This document shows, piece by piece, positions 24,876 through 33,114 of a DNA stretch of 64,000 nt; position 1 is the stretch's first letter, and every line of letters begins with the position of its first letter. Under the pieces are notes generated by a model. That model worked only from the letters and a program-made list of their open reading frames with translations, was not told the origin of the DNA and did not search any database. The DNA is from Solibacillus sp. FSL R5-0449 (GTDB taxonomy: Bacteria > Bacillota > Bacilli > Bacillales_A > Planococcaceae), in contig NZ_CP150239.1 of assembly GCF_037975215.1 (NCBI RefSeq), forward strand, positions 1,278,001-1,342,000, in the 5' to 3' direction. The position numbers were made by a program, and so were the translations under genes.

Positions 24876-26624
24876 TTGAGCGAATTGAAGTCTAATAAAT
24901 CCAACTTGCAAGAACTGGCATTGTCTCAGTTTCCAAAAGAATTAATCGAAAGAGTTTTTGAAAATATTGCGGAAGGTATTATGATTACCGACTCGAATAG
25001 AAGAATTTTATCGATTAATGTTGCTTTTGAATTTGTAACAGGCTTTAAATTGGAAGAGGTACAAGGAAAAAAACCGTCTATTTTGCAGTCTGGCGTACAT
25101 GACAGAGCGTTTTATATTGATATGTGGAAACAAATCGGTAAAACAGGCATGTGGCAAGGTGAAATTTGGAATAGGCGCAAGACGGGTGAATTATACCCTG
25201 AATGGCTGACAATACTGGCTATTAAAGATGAAGCAGGTAAGATTACAAATTACTGTGGCATTTTTACGGATTTGTCGGAACGAAAAATCGTGGAAGATGA
25301 ACTTGAAAAAAGGGCGCTCCATGATTCATTAACAGAAGTGTGCAATCGTTTCGCCTATATCGAACGAATGAATGCACTGCTGGAAATGACCGAGAATAAG
25401 GTAATGCCGATCCAGCATGCCGTTCTTTTTATGGATTTAGACCGCTTCAAGCAAGTGAATGATTTGCTTGGCCATGCCATTGGTGATCAGTTACTGGTTG
25501 AAGTATCCAAACGTGTCAAAACTTTGGTAAGAAACAAGGATATTTTAGCGCGCTTTGGCGGGGATGAATTTGTCATTACATTAGCAAATATTCAACATCC
25601 AAGAGAAGCCGCAAAATTCGCTGAGCATGTGCTCCGTGTATTCGAAGCGCCGATTAAAGTTCATGATCAGGATGTCTATATATCAACGAGTATGGGGATC
25701 AGTATTTATCCTGCGGACGGTACGACAACAGAACAGCTTTTGAATCGTGCCGATCGTGCTATGTCATTTTCGAAAGAGAATGGACGTAATTGCTACTCAT
25801 TTTACTTTGATGAGTTGGAAACGGATTCGAATCGAGTGCTGACACTGGACAGCGAGCTCCGTAAAGCGATTGAAAACAAAGAATTTACGCTTGCTTACCA
25901 GCCGAAAATTAGTACAGAGAACAGCGATCTTGTCGGAATTGAAGCATTAGTACGTTGGAACAGTGAGAAACTAGGCTTTGTGTCACCAGCTGAATTTATC
26001 GAACATGCCGAAGAGTCGGGTTTAATTATCCCACTCAGCGAGATGATTTTCGAGCTTGCATGTGAGGGTTACCATCAGCTTGTTTCTGCCGGTTACCCGA
26101 AAGTACCGATTGCCGTAAATGTTTCAAGCATTCACTTCCAGCAGCAAAGCTTCTTAGAATCGGTTCAAAGAATTTTAGAGCGGAATAATGCCTCTGCTCA
26201 AAATTTTGAAATCGAAGTAACGGAACGGACAGTAATGAACAGCGCGCAGGAAACAGTGAGTAAACTTGTTAAACTAAAGCAATTAGGATTTAAGCTATCG
26301 ATTGATGATTTCGGGACCGGGTATTCTTCATTAAGTTACTTAGTGCGATTCCCGCTCGATGTGCTGAAAATTGACCGCAGCTTCATTCAGCATATTTGTT
26401 CGCTTGATGATAAGCAGGCAATTGTCGATGCGATTATACAAATGGCGCATCGTCTGCAAATGAAAGTAGTAGCTGAGGGCGTGGAAACAGGCCAGCAAGT
26501 CGATTTACTTAAATCGATGGGCTGTGATTATATTCAAGGGTATTACTACAGTAAACCTTTGCCTATGGAAGAATTAATCGACTTCATCCAATTTTGGGAA
26601 GTTGAGCATCAAGGAAGGATTTAA
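24876..26624 (+). CDS. PAS-GGDEF-EAL cyclic-di-GMP protein
   Basis: 582 residues from a TTG start (AGGGTGAT upstream); the ATG at 24871 is out of frame and closes at once. A PAS domain with PAC tail (about 20-140) precedes a GGDEF domain with an intact RFGGDEF (about 229-235) and DLDRFKQVND, then an EAL domain with IEALVRWN, DDFGTGYSS, KIDRSF and AEGVET. Both catalytic sites look intact, so it could make and/or break c-di-GMP; such tandem proteins often favour one activity. No membrane segment, so the PAS domain probably senses a cytoplasmic cue. Sits five bases ahead of rlmL. Confidence 0.92.
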   Translation: MSELKSNKSNLQELALSQFPKELIERVFENIAEGIMITDSNRRILSINVAFEFVTGFKLEEVQGKKPSILQSGVHDRAFYIDMWKQIGKTGMWQGEIWNRRKTGELYPEWLTILAIKDEAGKITNYCGIFTDLSERKIVEDELEKRALHDSLTEVCNRFAYIERMNALLEMTENKVMPIQHAVLFMDLDRFKQVNDLLGHAIGDQLLVEVSKRVKTLVRNKDILARFGGDEFVITLANIQHPREAAKFAEHVLRVFEAPIKVHDQDVYISTSMGISIYPADGTTTEQLLNRADRAMSFSKENGRNCYSFYFDELETDSNRVLTLDSELRKAIENKEFTLAYQPKISTENSDLVGIEALVRWNSEKLGFVSPAEFIEHAEESGLIIPLSEMIFELACEGYHQLVSAGYPKVPIAVNVSSIHFQQQSFLESVQRILERNNASAQNFEIEVTERTVMNSAQETVSKLVKLKQLGFKLSIDDFGTGYSSLSYLVRFPLDVLKIDRSFIQHICSLDDKQAIVDAIIQMAHRLQMKVVAEGVETGQQVDLLKSMGCDYIQGYYYSKPLPMEELIDFIQFWEVEHQGRI

Positions 26625-26628
26625 ACGC

Positions 26629-27768
26629 ATGACAAAATTTAATTTAGTTGCAACAGCTGCGATGGGCCTAGAGGCAATTGTAGCAGAAGAAGTACGTGAT
26701 CTAGGATATGAAACACGTGTCGATAACGGGAAAGTATATTTTGAAGGCGATGAAATGGCGATTGCCCGCACGAATCTATGGTTGCGTGTAGCGGATCGTG
26801 TGAAAATCGTCGTTGCCCAATTCCCGGCAAGAACATTTGACCAGTTATTTGAAGGGGTAAAAGCAGTTCAATGGGAAAAATACTTACCGGTGGACGCCAA
26901 TTTCCCTGTCGCAGGTAAATCAGTCAAATCAACATTATTCAGTGTACCGGATTGTCAGGCTATCACAAAAAAAGCAATTGTTGAACGAATGAAACTGGCT
27001 TACAAACGTTTAGGTTTTTTAGATGAGTCCGGTCCGACATTTAAGATCGAAATTTCCATTTTAAAAGATATGGCTACATTAACGATCGATACATCGGGTG
27101 TTGGCTTGCATAAACGCGGATACCGTACGACACAAGGTGAAGCGCCATTAAAAGAAACACTTGCAGCAGCATTGGTGAAAATTTCAAAATGGTCGCCAAG
27201 CCGTCCGTTCGTAGATCCATTCTGTGGTTCGGGAACGATTGCATTGGAAGCGGCAATGATCGGCCAAAATATCGCACCTGGCTATAACCGTGAATTTATT
27301 TCGGAATCATGGCCATGGATGAAGCAGGATATTTGGGATAAAGCGCGTGATGAGGCAGATTCATTAGCGAATTATGATCAGGAATTAACGATTATCGGTT
27401 CGGATATCGATCATAAAATGGTGGCAATTGCGCAAGAAAATGCACTTGAAGCAGGCTTTGGCGATTTATTGACATTCAAGCAAATGCAGGCGACAGATTT
27501 CACAACGAAACTGACAGACGGAGTTATTGTTACAAACCCGCCATATGGTGAACGTATCGGTGAAGTGGAAGAAATCGAGAAAATGCTGCGCCAGTTTGGT
27601 CAAGTAATGCAAAATTATCCAACGTGGTCAGTGTACATGCTGTCATCAATGGAAGATCTTGAAGTGCATTACGGTAAAAAAGCGACGAAAAAGCGTAAGT
27701 TATTCAACGGGTTCATCCGCACAGATTTGTACCAATATTGGGGTCAAAAATCTAAGCGCGAAAATTAA
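26629..27768 (+). CDS. rlmL: 23S rRNA (guanine-N2) methyltransferase, RlmL/YpsC type
   Basis: 379 residues. An N-terminal ferredoxin-like/THUMP region (about 1-160) is followed by a Rossmann methyltransferase with FVDPFCGSGTIALEA (SAM binding, about 200-214) and the catalytic NPPYGERIG (about 305-313). This matches the RlmK/L (YpsC) m2G2445 family. B. subtilis has ypsC next to gpsB and rnpB. ATG 26629 follows AAGGATT, five bases after the GGDEF-EAL stop, so the two may be co-transcribed. Confidence 0.93.
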   Translation: MTKFNLVATAAMGLEAIVAEEVRDLGYETRVDNGKVYFEGDEMAIARTNLWLRVADRVKIVVAQFPARTFDQLFEGVKAVQWEKYLPVDANFPVAGKSVKSTLFSVPDCQAITKKAIVERMKLAYKRLGFLDESGPTFKIEISILKDMATLTIDTSGVGLHKRGYRTTQGEAPLKETLAAALVKISKWSPSRPFVDPFCGSGTIALEAAMIGQNIAPGYNREFISESWPWMKQDIWDKARDEADSLANYDQELTIIGSDIDHKMVAIAQENALEAGFGDLLTFKQMQATDFTTKLTDGVIVTNPPYGERIGEVEEIEKMLRQFGQVMQNYPTWSVYMLSSMEDLEVHYGKKATKKRKLFNGFIRTDLYQYWGQKSKREN

Positions 27769-27773
27769 TAATG

Positions 27774-27815
27774 AAGAGCGTGTCCGTGAAGACATTCCGG
27801 AGAACGCTCTTTTTG
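27774..27815 (+). terminator. Terminator after rlmL
   Basis: AAGAGCG (27774-27780) pairs with CGCTCTT (27805-27811), followed by TTTTG. The loop contains a smaller hairpin around TCCG/CGGA. Confidence 0.85.
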
Positions 27816-27902
27816 TTACATATTATTAGTCTTTTTTTAGTAACTCATTGTATAATGATGAGTACGGAATTTTTTAAATAAAATTGTAAATTGTTAGTAT
27901 TT

Positions 27903-27932
27903 GCGGAAGGGATTGTAAATAATTCCTTCCGC
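27903..27932 (+). promoter_or_regulatory. Leader hairpin upstream of ypvA
   Basis: GCGGAAGG (27903-27910) pairs with CCTTCCGC (27925-27932) across 14 bases and sits 8 bases before the Shine-Dalgarno site. There is no T-run, so it is not a terminator. It may stabilise the message or control access to the ribosome site. Confidence 0.4.
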
Positions 27933-27956
27933 CTTATATTGAGGGGGAACATCCAT

Positions 27957-29858
27957 TTGAGAAAATCTTTACCTTTTGAATTATCGAGAGAGAAAACTTT
28001 CTTCGACTCTTTAGGAGATTGGTTAGGCGATGTCCTGTATGACGAATTGCCTGAACGAGGATTTGAATGCCGTGACGAACAAATTTTCATGGCTTACCAA
28101 ATAGAGCAAGCATTAAAAGAAAAGAACGTGTTATTTGCGGAAGCTGGTGTAGGGACAGGGAAAACGATTGCCTACTTATTACCGGCTGTGTCCTATGCAC
28201 GTTATACAGGAAAACCGGCACTTATTGCCTGTGCAGATGAAACGTTAATCGACCAGCTCGTAAAAGAGGGCGGCGATATTCATAAACTTCGTGATGTATT
28301 AGGACTGGATATTGATGTCCGTCTTGCAAAATCACGTGACCAATATTTATGTTTAAAGCGCTTTGAAGAAGCGGAAAAAACGGAAACAGAAGAGTGGATT
28401 GATGATATTGCCTTTTCAATTCCGGATGGGGTATATGCACAGGGCAGTATGATTTCCATACAGCCATACGGTGAACGCTCGGATTACCCGTTAGTAACGG
28501 ATGAAGACTGGGAAAAAGTAAACTACAATTCAATCATGCAATGTGCGGTTTGTGATTTACGTAATCGTTGCGGCCAAACATTGCATCGTGCACATTACCG
28601 TAAATCGACGGATCTGATCATTTGTTCGCAAGATTTTTTAATGGAACATTTGGCGACAAAGGAATCACGCGAGCGTGAAGGGCAGTTACCGCTATTACCG
28701 GAAGTTTCGATGATGGTGCTTGATGAAGGCCATTTACTGGAATATGCAGCCCAAAAAGCATTAACATACAAAGTTCAGGCATATACGATTGTAGAGTTAC
28801 TGGAACGATTAATGGTAGACGGTGTCCGTGAGCGTACATTATATGCAATGGAACATTTACAAGATCACCATGAACTTTTCTTTGATCAATTGCGTGAAGA
28901 TGTCGTTCAATCAGAAGAAGACCGTAAACGTATTGTGAAATCAGAGCGACTGATCCAATTAGGCGAGCGTGTAATTGCATATGTCGATCAGCTGCTGGAA
29001 GAATTCGTTTTCGAATCGGAACTGTATATGATTCCGGAATATGAACTGAATATGGCGGAAGAATTTTTAGAGCATTATGTTGCGGCAATGCGTATTTTTG
29101 TTGCACAAGGCGATGCTGTTGACTGGCTGGAAGATACAGACGGGGAAGAGACGCTTGTCATTATGCCACGCCTCATTACCGATGTTCTTTCCGAAACATT
29201 ATTCTCGAAAAAAATGCCGATCGTGTTCTCATCGGCTACACTATCGGTAAATAAGGATTTCAGCTATATCGCATCAAGCTTAGGCATTGAACAATACCAG
29301 AGTTTCAGTGTACCATCACCGTTTGATTACGAAGAAGTAATGAAAATCTATTTACATGACCTTTCGCAATCTGAAAAAACTGCAAAAGTAGAGCAGCTTT
29401 TGAAAGATGAGAAGCAAACATTGATTTTATTTAAGTCAAAACAGGCAATGAATCACTTTAAATCAAATGTAGGTTTAATGGAACGTTTAAATATTGCATT
29501 CGAAGGCGACCGGGAGCTTTCGGCAATTGTCCGTGAATTCCAAAACGGTGAAGTAAAAACGTTATGTTCGTATCATTTATGGGAAGGCTTGGATTTACCG
29601 GAAGAAGCGTTAACGCGCGTCATTATTTTCGATTTGCCATTCCCACCGCATGATCCGTTGTTTGATGCAAAGCGTTCATTTGCGCAAAATCCATTTGAAG
29701 AAGTGGAATTACCATTCATGCAGCTTCGTCTTCAGCAAGGAATGGGCCGCTTAATTCGTACATCGAATGACCATGGTGACATTCATATTTTATTAAATAA
29801 CGAAGAAACAAGCGTGAAATCACACTTCACAGATATTTTAGCAGTAGAACCACAATAA
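27957..29858 (+). CDS. Second DinG/XPD-family helicase with iron-sulfur cysteines (YpvA-like)
   Basis: 633 residues from TTG 27957, preceded by GAGGGGGA; the upstream ATG at 27891 crosses the leader hairpin. Superfamily 2 helicase: Walker A EAGVGTGKTIAYL (about 61-73), DEGH box, SATL, and C-terminal SYHLWEGLDLP and QGMGRLIRTS. Unlike the DinG at 8104 it has no exonuclease domain. It carries four cysteines (YLCLKR, then QCAVC and NRC) in the position of the XPD 4Fe-4S cluster. B. subtilis YpvA occupies this neighbourhood. A role in DNA repair is likely. Confidence 0.9.
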   Translation: MRKSLPFELSREKTFFDSLGDWLGDVLYDELPERGFECRDEQIFMAYQIEQALKEKNVLFAEAGVGTGKTIAYLLPAVSYARYTGKPALIACADETLIDQLVKEGGDIHKLRDVLGLDIDVRLAKSRDQYLCLKRFEEAEKTETEEWIDDIAFSIPDGVYAQGSMISIQPYGERSDYPLVTDEDWEKVNYNSIMQCAVCDLRNRCGQTLHRAHYRKSTDLIICSQDFLMEHLATKESREREGQLPLLPEVSMMVLDEGHLLEYAAQKALTYKVQAYTIVELLERLMVDGVRERTLYAMEHLQDHHELFFDQLREDVVQSEEDRKRIVKSERLIQLGERVIAYVDQLLEEFVFESELYMIPEYELNMAEEFLEHYVAAMRIFVAQGDAVDWLEDTDGEETLVIMPRLITDVLSETLFSKKMPIVFSSATLSVNKDFSYIASSLGIEQYQSFSVPSPFDYEEVMKIYLHDLSQSEKTAKVEQLLKDEKQTLILFKSKQAMNHFKSNVGLMERLNIAFEGDRELSAIVREFQNGEVKTLCSYHLWEGLDLPEEALTRVIIFDLPFPPHDPLFDAKRSFAQNPFEEVELPFMQLRLQQGMGRLIRTSNDHGDIHILLNNEETSVKSHFTDILAVEPQ

Positions 29859-29863
29859 TGGTT

Positions 29864-29895
29864 AACCCCGTTCGAGAGGATCGAGCGGGGTTTTT
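29864..29895 (+). terminator. Terminator after YpvA-like helicase
   Basis: A 12-pair stem, AACCCCGTTCGA (29864-29875) with TCGAGCGGGGTT (29881-29892) including one G-U, followed by TTT. Confidence 0.9.
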
Positions 29896-29925
29896 AGTTA
29901 GATTGATTTGAAAAGTTCGCGGATT

Positions 29926-30099
29926 TTCTAATAAGTAACAATGATGTTCTAATAAAATGAAAAAGCGTCTAATAAAAAGCTGATTTTCTAATAAGCAAAT
30001 CATATCTTCTAATATGAAGTTGAGAAGTTCAAATATAGTAGTGAATAATTCTAATAATTTATAGAGTTGTTCTAATATCCGTAAATATCTTCAAATAAA
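29926..30099 (-). repeat. 21-bp-phased TATTNGAA array 2 (nine units, minus orientation)
   Basis: On the plus strand the cores read TTCNAATA. CTAATA/CAAATA begins at 29928, 29949, 29969, 29988, 30009, 30030, 30051, 30072 and 30092. Read in the TATTNGAA direction the steps are 20, 21, 21, 21, 21, 19, 20, 21, exactly those of array 1. Units 1 and 4 are TATTTGAA. Unit 1 abuts the T-run of the cheX terminator; unit 9 lies 30 bases from the ypvA terminator. Confidence 0.9.
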
Positions 30100-30119
30100 A
30101 AACCTTTCATTGAAATGGT
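30095..30119 (-). terminator. Terminator after cheX
   Basis: On the minus strand ACC-A-TTTCA pairs with TGAAA-GGT (one bulge), followed by six T that run into unit 1 of repeat array 2. Confidence 0.65.
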
Positions 30120-30151
30120 CAATAAAAGGCAATCATAATTTATTCGTCTTC

Positions 30152-30604
30152 TTAAGTATCGATTGTATAGAGTATCACTAAATCCCCGATACCTTCTAAC
30201 GTAGCTGGTATTTTGAATGCTTGCTTAAAGCCGTATAATTTCGTATGTCCAACCATTACGGTAGGTGGCGTAATATCAAGCTCCAAATCATGTTGGACCG
30301 TGTATGTACATAAATTACCAGCAATCATATTCCCAAGTTCACCTGTGAAAGATTCAAGCATAGCCCCTTCTAAAGGCATTCCGAACATCGCAGAACCGAT
30401 TGCACTGAAACTTTCCGGTGTACCATCAATGATAATGCGGCCTTTAAAATCACCAACTAACCCGATAAGCACGCCCATTTCATGTTGTTCATACGGTTCA
30501 TTAATGAGGGAAGGAGATTTCACATCTATGTTCATAGGCAAAATAGTTTTCAGTGAATTAATTGTCCCGTTTAAAATAGTTTGAATATGCGTCGAATTAC
30601 TCAT
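30152..30604 (-). CDS. CheX-family chemotaxis protein
   Basis: 150 residues. The CheX/CheC pattern is seen as GVLIGLVGDFKGRIIIDG followed by SFTGELGNMIAGN (about 82-94), where the E-x2-N pair is the phosphatase active site of this family. Such proteins dephosphorylate CheY-P or act in related two-component pathways. Only one E-x2-N site is present, as in CheX. No other chemotaxis gene is nearby. The ATG has GGAAGGAG upstream. Monocistronic. Confidence 0.85.
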   Translation of the reverse strand: MSNSTHIQTILNGTINSLKTILPMNIDVKSPSLINEPYEQHEMGVLIGLVGDFKGRIIIDGTPESFSAIGSAMFGMPLEGAMLESFTGELGNMIAGNLCTYTVQHDLELDITPPTVMVGHTKLYGFKQAFKIPATLEGIGDLVILYTIDT

Positions 30605-30688
30605 TATTTATTTCTCCTTCCTAGACTTTTAATTCATATTAACATGTTACTTTGGTATATGTATAGAAGAAAATTCAAAGTAACGATA

Positions 30689-30737
30689 TTGACAGAAAAT
30701 TTCAAAGCATTTATAATGAAAATGATAATTATTATCA
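30689..30737 (+). promoter_or_regulatory. Consensus promoter with a Fur box at the transcription start
   Basis: TTGACA (30689-30694), 17 bases, TATAAT (30712-30717): a perfect sigma-A promoter. TGATAATTATTATCA (30723-30737) is a perfect 7-1-7 Fur inverted repeat lying on the expected start (about 30724). Zur and PerR boxes differ in the outer bases (TCGTAAT, TTATAAT), so Fur is the best match. Strong iron-repressed expression is expected. Confidence 0.88.
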
Positions 30738-30758
30738 GTATATAAGGCGGTGTTTGAA

Positions 30759-30839
30759 ATGTTGTATGCTTTGGTAGGGGCAACAGTGATCGTTTATGTG
30801 GCAATTGGAAACTATGTGTTAAAAAATACAGCGAATTAA
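30759..30839 (+). CDS. Fur-controlled 26-residue single-pass membrane peptide
   Basis: ATG 30759 is preceded by AAGGCGG at 8 bases. The product starts MLYALVGATVIVYVAIGNYV and ends LKNTAN: one transmembrane helix with a short polar end and no cysteine or charge cluster. The unit is complete, with perfect promoter, Fur box, ribosome site, ORF and terminator within about 210 bases, which supports a real gene despite its size. Function unknown; it could be a membrane modulator or an mRNA whose RNA part matters, as with the small Fur-regulated fbp genes of B. subtilis. Confidence 0.7.
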   Translation: MLYALVGATVIVYVAIGNYVLKNTAN

Positions 30840-30863
30840 TCTATAAAATAATGAAAACTATTC

Positions 30864-30895
30864 ATCGCATTGTCCCATCGGCAATGCGATTTTTT
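30864..30895 (+). terminator. Terminator of the Fur-regulated small gene
   Basis: ATCGCATTG (30864-30872) pairs with CAATGCGAT (30882-30890), followed by TTTTT. Confidence 0.9.
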
Positions 30896-30941
30896 ATTTA
30901 GAGTAGATGTATATTTCTGAAATGAATGAAAGGTATATAGT

Positions 30942-30975
30942 AAAGGCTATTGCTTGAAGTGTTCAATAGCCTTTT
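30942..30975. terminator. Terminator downstream of the S66 peptidase gene
   Basis: AAAGGCTATTG (30942-30952) pairs with CAATAGCCTTT (30964-30974). It can serve the minus-strand gene ending at 31001. Confidence 0.7.
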
Positions 30976-31000
30976 GAATGTCGAAAAGCTTTCTTAATAG

Positions 31001-31990
31001 CTAAAGCCAATGTTCGATACACGTAATGGATTGGTTGATTGTATCCAGACGGATTTTTTTCCCGATAGCCAAAGGGAACATCGGGTGGGTATGGGCACAA
31101 TCGACATCGGCGAGAATAGGAATTGTTTTTCCGTCAAGCTGTTCCAATAATAGATCAAGTGGCTGCTTGCCTGTCCCTTCATCATCAAAGAGCTCGTGTT
31201 TTCCAAGAATAATCCCGCCAACTCTATCGAAAATGCCGTGCAGTTTCAACATTGCAAAGTTCTTTTCTACAGTTGCCGCACTCTTTAACGAATCCTCAAT
31301 CAGTAAAATATCACCTGAATTAATAACAGGGAAATAAGGTGTCCCGATAAAGCCGTACATTGTATTATTATTGCCGCCTATTAAACGCCCTTCTACAACA
31401 CTTTCATGAATACCGATCCATTTATTTGAATAGAGTGCTTTCGGCTTTTCAAAATCGAGCCAGTTAATCATTTCATCTGACCAGACATGTGGCATAGGAA
31501 CGGAGTACGGAATGCTCGGCTGACAGAAATAGTGTTCGAAATAATTATATGTTTCATGGACTAGCGGCTCAAATTCACCGAACGAGGGGATGAGTGCCGG
31601 CCCGTAATATGTAGGTATATTTGTTTTGGCAAAAAGAGCCAATAAAATTGCAGTAGTATCCGAGTAGCCGACCACAATTTTCGGGTTATTTCGAAACGCT
31701 TCGTAATCGATATAGGGGAGCAGGCTATTCGAATTTGTCCCGCCGATCGACGACATGATCATTTTAATCGATGGATCTCTTAGTAGCTGATTGAATTCTT
31801 CTGCACGTTCTTTTGGCGTTCCTGACCGATAGCCATCCTGTTTTCCTGTAAGTTTGCCCTCGATAATCTGAAATCCTTTTCCCTCCAGAAACTCTTTTCC
31901 ACGATTGTAGCGTGGCTTTGCGGTAGCTGTTGCCGGTGCAGAAGAGGAGAAAATGCCGATCTTATCGCCACGTTGCAATGGTTGAAACAT
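31001..31990 (-). CDS. S66-family LD-carboxypeptidase / MccF-like serine peptidase
   Basis: 329 residues. N-terminal GDKIGIFSSSAPA, then the nucleophile region SSIGGTNSNSLL (about 80-91), the conserved VGYSDTTAIL, IEDS with a glutamate, and a late DCAHTHPMFPLAIG carrying the histidine of the Ser-Glu-His triad. The family includes LdcA-type muropeptide carboxypeptidases and MccF, which hydrolyses the toxic microcin C core. The GGTNSN form and the length favour the MccF-like branch. No microcin genes are nearby. AGGTGATAAT precedes the ATG. Confidence 0.85.
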   Translation of the reverse strand: MFQPLQRGDKIGIFSSSAPATATAKPRYNRGKEFLEGKGFQIIEGKLTGKQDGYRSGTPKERAEEFNQLLRDPSIKMIMSSIGGTNSNSLLPYIDYEAFRNNPKIVVGYSDTTAILLALFAKTNIPTYYGPALIPSFGEFEPLVHETYNYFEHYFCQPSIPYSVPMPHVWSDEMINWLDFEKPKALYSNKWIGIHESVVEGRLIGGNNNTMYGFIGTPYFPVINSGDILLIEDSLKSAATVEKNFAMLKLHGIFDRVGGIILGKHELFDDEGTGKQPLDLLLEQLDGKTIPILADVDCAHTHPMFPLAIGKKIRLDTINQSITCIEHWL

Positions 31991-32104
31991 ATTATCACCT
32001 GTCTTTGCAAATTTATAGTTTTGGCTATATGTTAAAATTATACAATATATTCAAGCGAAAAAAAGGAAATAGTAAATGGAGAGTAGGGTACATGATTGAA
32101 AAAT

Positions 32105-32141
32105 GAGGAGGTGAAGAGCTAGTTACGGTAACTAGTGTCGA
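32105..32141 (+). promoter_or_regulatory. Distant Shine-Dalgarno bridged by a hairpin before glsA
   Basis: GAGGAGGTG (32105-32113) lies 28 bases before the ATG. Between them CTAGTTA (32119-32125) pairs perfectly with TAACTAG (32129-32135) around CGG. With the hairpin folded, the effective spacing falls to about 11 bases. An in-frame TAG inside the hairpin excludes an earlier start. Confidence 0.6.
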
Positions 32142-33062
32142 ATGAGTAAATTACAAAAAATTTATGAACAGGCAAAGCAAATGACAGCAGGGGGTAAGGT
32201 CGCCTCGTATATACCAGCGCTTGCTGCAGCAAATAGTGATTTATTTGCGGTAAGTTTACTGAGCGCAGAACAGGAAATTGAATTAGGTGATTGTACAGAA
32301 ACGTTTACCCTTCAAAGTGTCGTGAAAGTCATCAGTTTTATGGTTGCTGCCAATCATCACGGTATCGAGGAAATCATGAATTATGTTGATGTTGAGCCGA
32401 CAGGGGATTCATTTAACTCCATTGTACGGTTGGAAGGCCATAATAATAAGCCATTCAATCCGATGATCAACGCAGGGGCGATAACGATTGCTTCGTTACT
32501 ACCGGGTGAGACTATGTATGAAAAAGTGAAATCGGTTACGACTTATTTGGAAAAAATGATTGGAAAGAAAGTGCATATTAATAATGAAATCTATTTTTCG
32601 GAATACCAGTCAGCTGACTATAACCGGGCAATCGCCTATATATTACAGGCAAACGGTTTCCTGAAATCTGATGTAGAGGAAGCTCTTCAAGTCTATTTAC
32701 AGCTTTGCTCGATTTCAGTAGACGTGTCGGATTTAGCAAAAATGGCCTATTATTTTGCGACTAATGGAAAAGACAGTGAAGCTTGCTGCAATAAAGAGGT
32801 GATTAATATTGCAAAAGCTTTAATGCTCACATGCGGAATGTACAATGCATCCGGAAAATTTGCCGCATTTGTAGGGTTGCCGGCAAAAAGCGGTGTATCC
32901 GGTGCTATCATTGCCGTTGTACGTAATGGGGAAATTGAACAACTGCAAGGCCCGATTGGAATCGGCATTTACGGACCAGCAATTGATCAAGTCGGCAATA
33001 GTGTAGCAGGCATCGATTTTTTGATGCACCTGTCAAAGGAATATGATTTGTTTTGTTTATAA
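32142..33062 (+). CDS. glsA: Glutaminase GlsA
   Basis: 306 residues, typical for beta-lactamase-like bacterial glutaminases. It hydrolyses glutamine to glutamate and ammonia. The catalytic serine and lysine are in LQSVVKVISF (about 58-67), with NPMINAGAI (about 107-115), and the later catalytic tyrosine region YYFATNGK and SGVSGAIIAVV. The start at 32142 is forced by an in-frame TAG just upstream; the ribosome site is unusual (see preceding entry). Divergent from the S66 peptidase gene. Confidence 0.94.
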   Translation: MSKLQKIYEQAKQMTAGGKVASYIPALAAANSDLFAVSLLSAEQEIELGDCTETFTLQSVVKVISFMVAANHHGIEEIMNYVDVEPTGDSFNSIVRLEGHNNKPFNPMINAGAITIASLLPGETMYEKVKSVTTYLEKMIGKKVHINNEIYFSEYQSADYNRAIAYILQANGFLKSDVEEALQVYLQLCSISVDVSDLAKMAYYFATNGKDSEACCNKEVINIAKALMLTCGMYNASGKFAAFVGLPAKSGVSGAIIAVVRNGEIEQLQGPIGIGIYGPAIDQVGNSVAGIDFLMHLSKEYDLFCL

Positions 33063-33066
33063 TAGG

Positions 33067-33110
33067 AAAAAGGAACATTCCCTCAAAAAAATGTAGGAAT
33101 GTTCCTTTTT
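33067..33110. terminator. Bidirectional terminator between glsA and the ABC-F gene
   Basis: AAAAAGGAACATTCC (33067-33081) pairs perfectly with GGAATGTTCCTTTTT (33096-33110). Confidence 0.95.
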
Positions 33111-33114
33111 AAGT

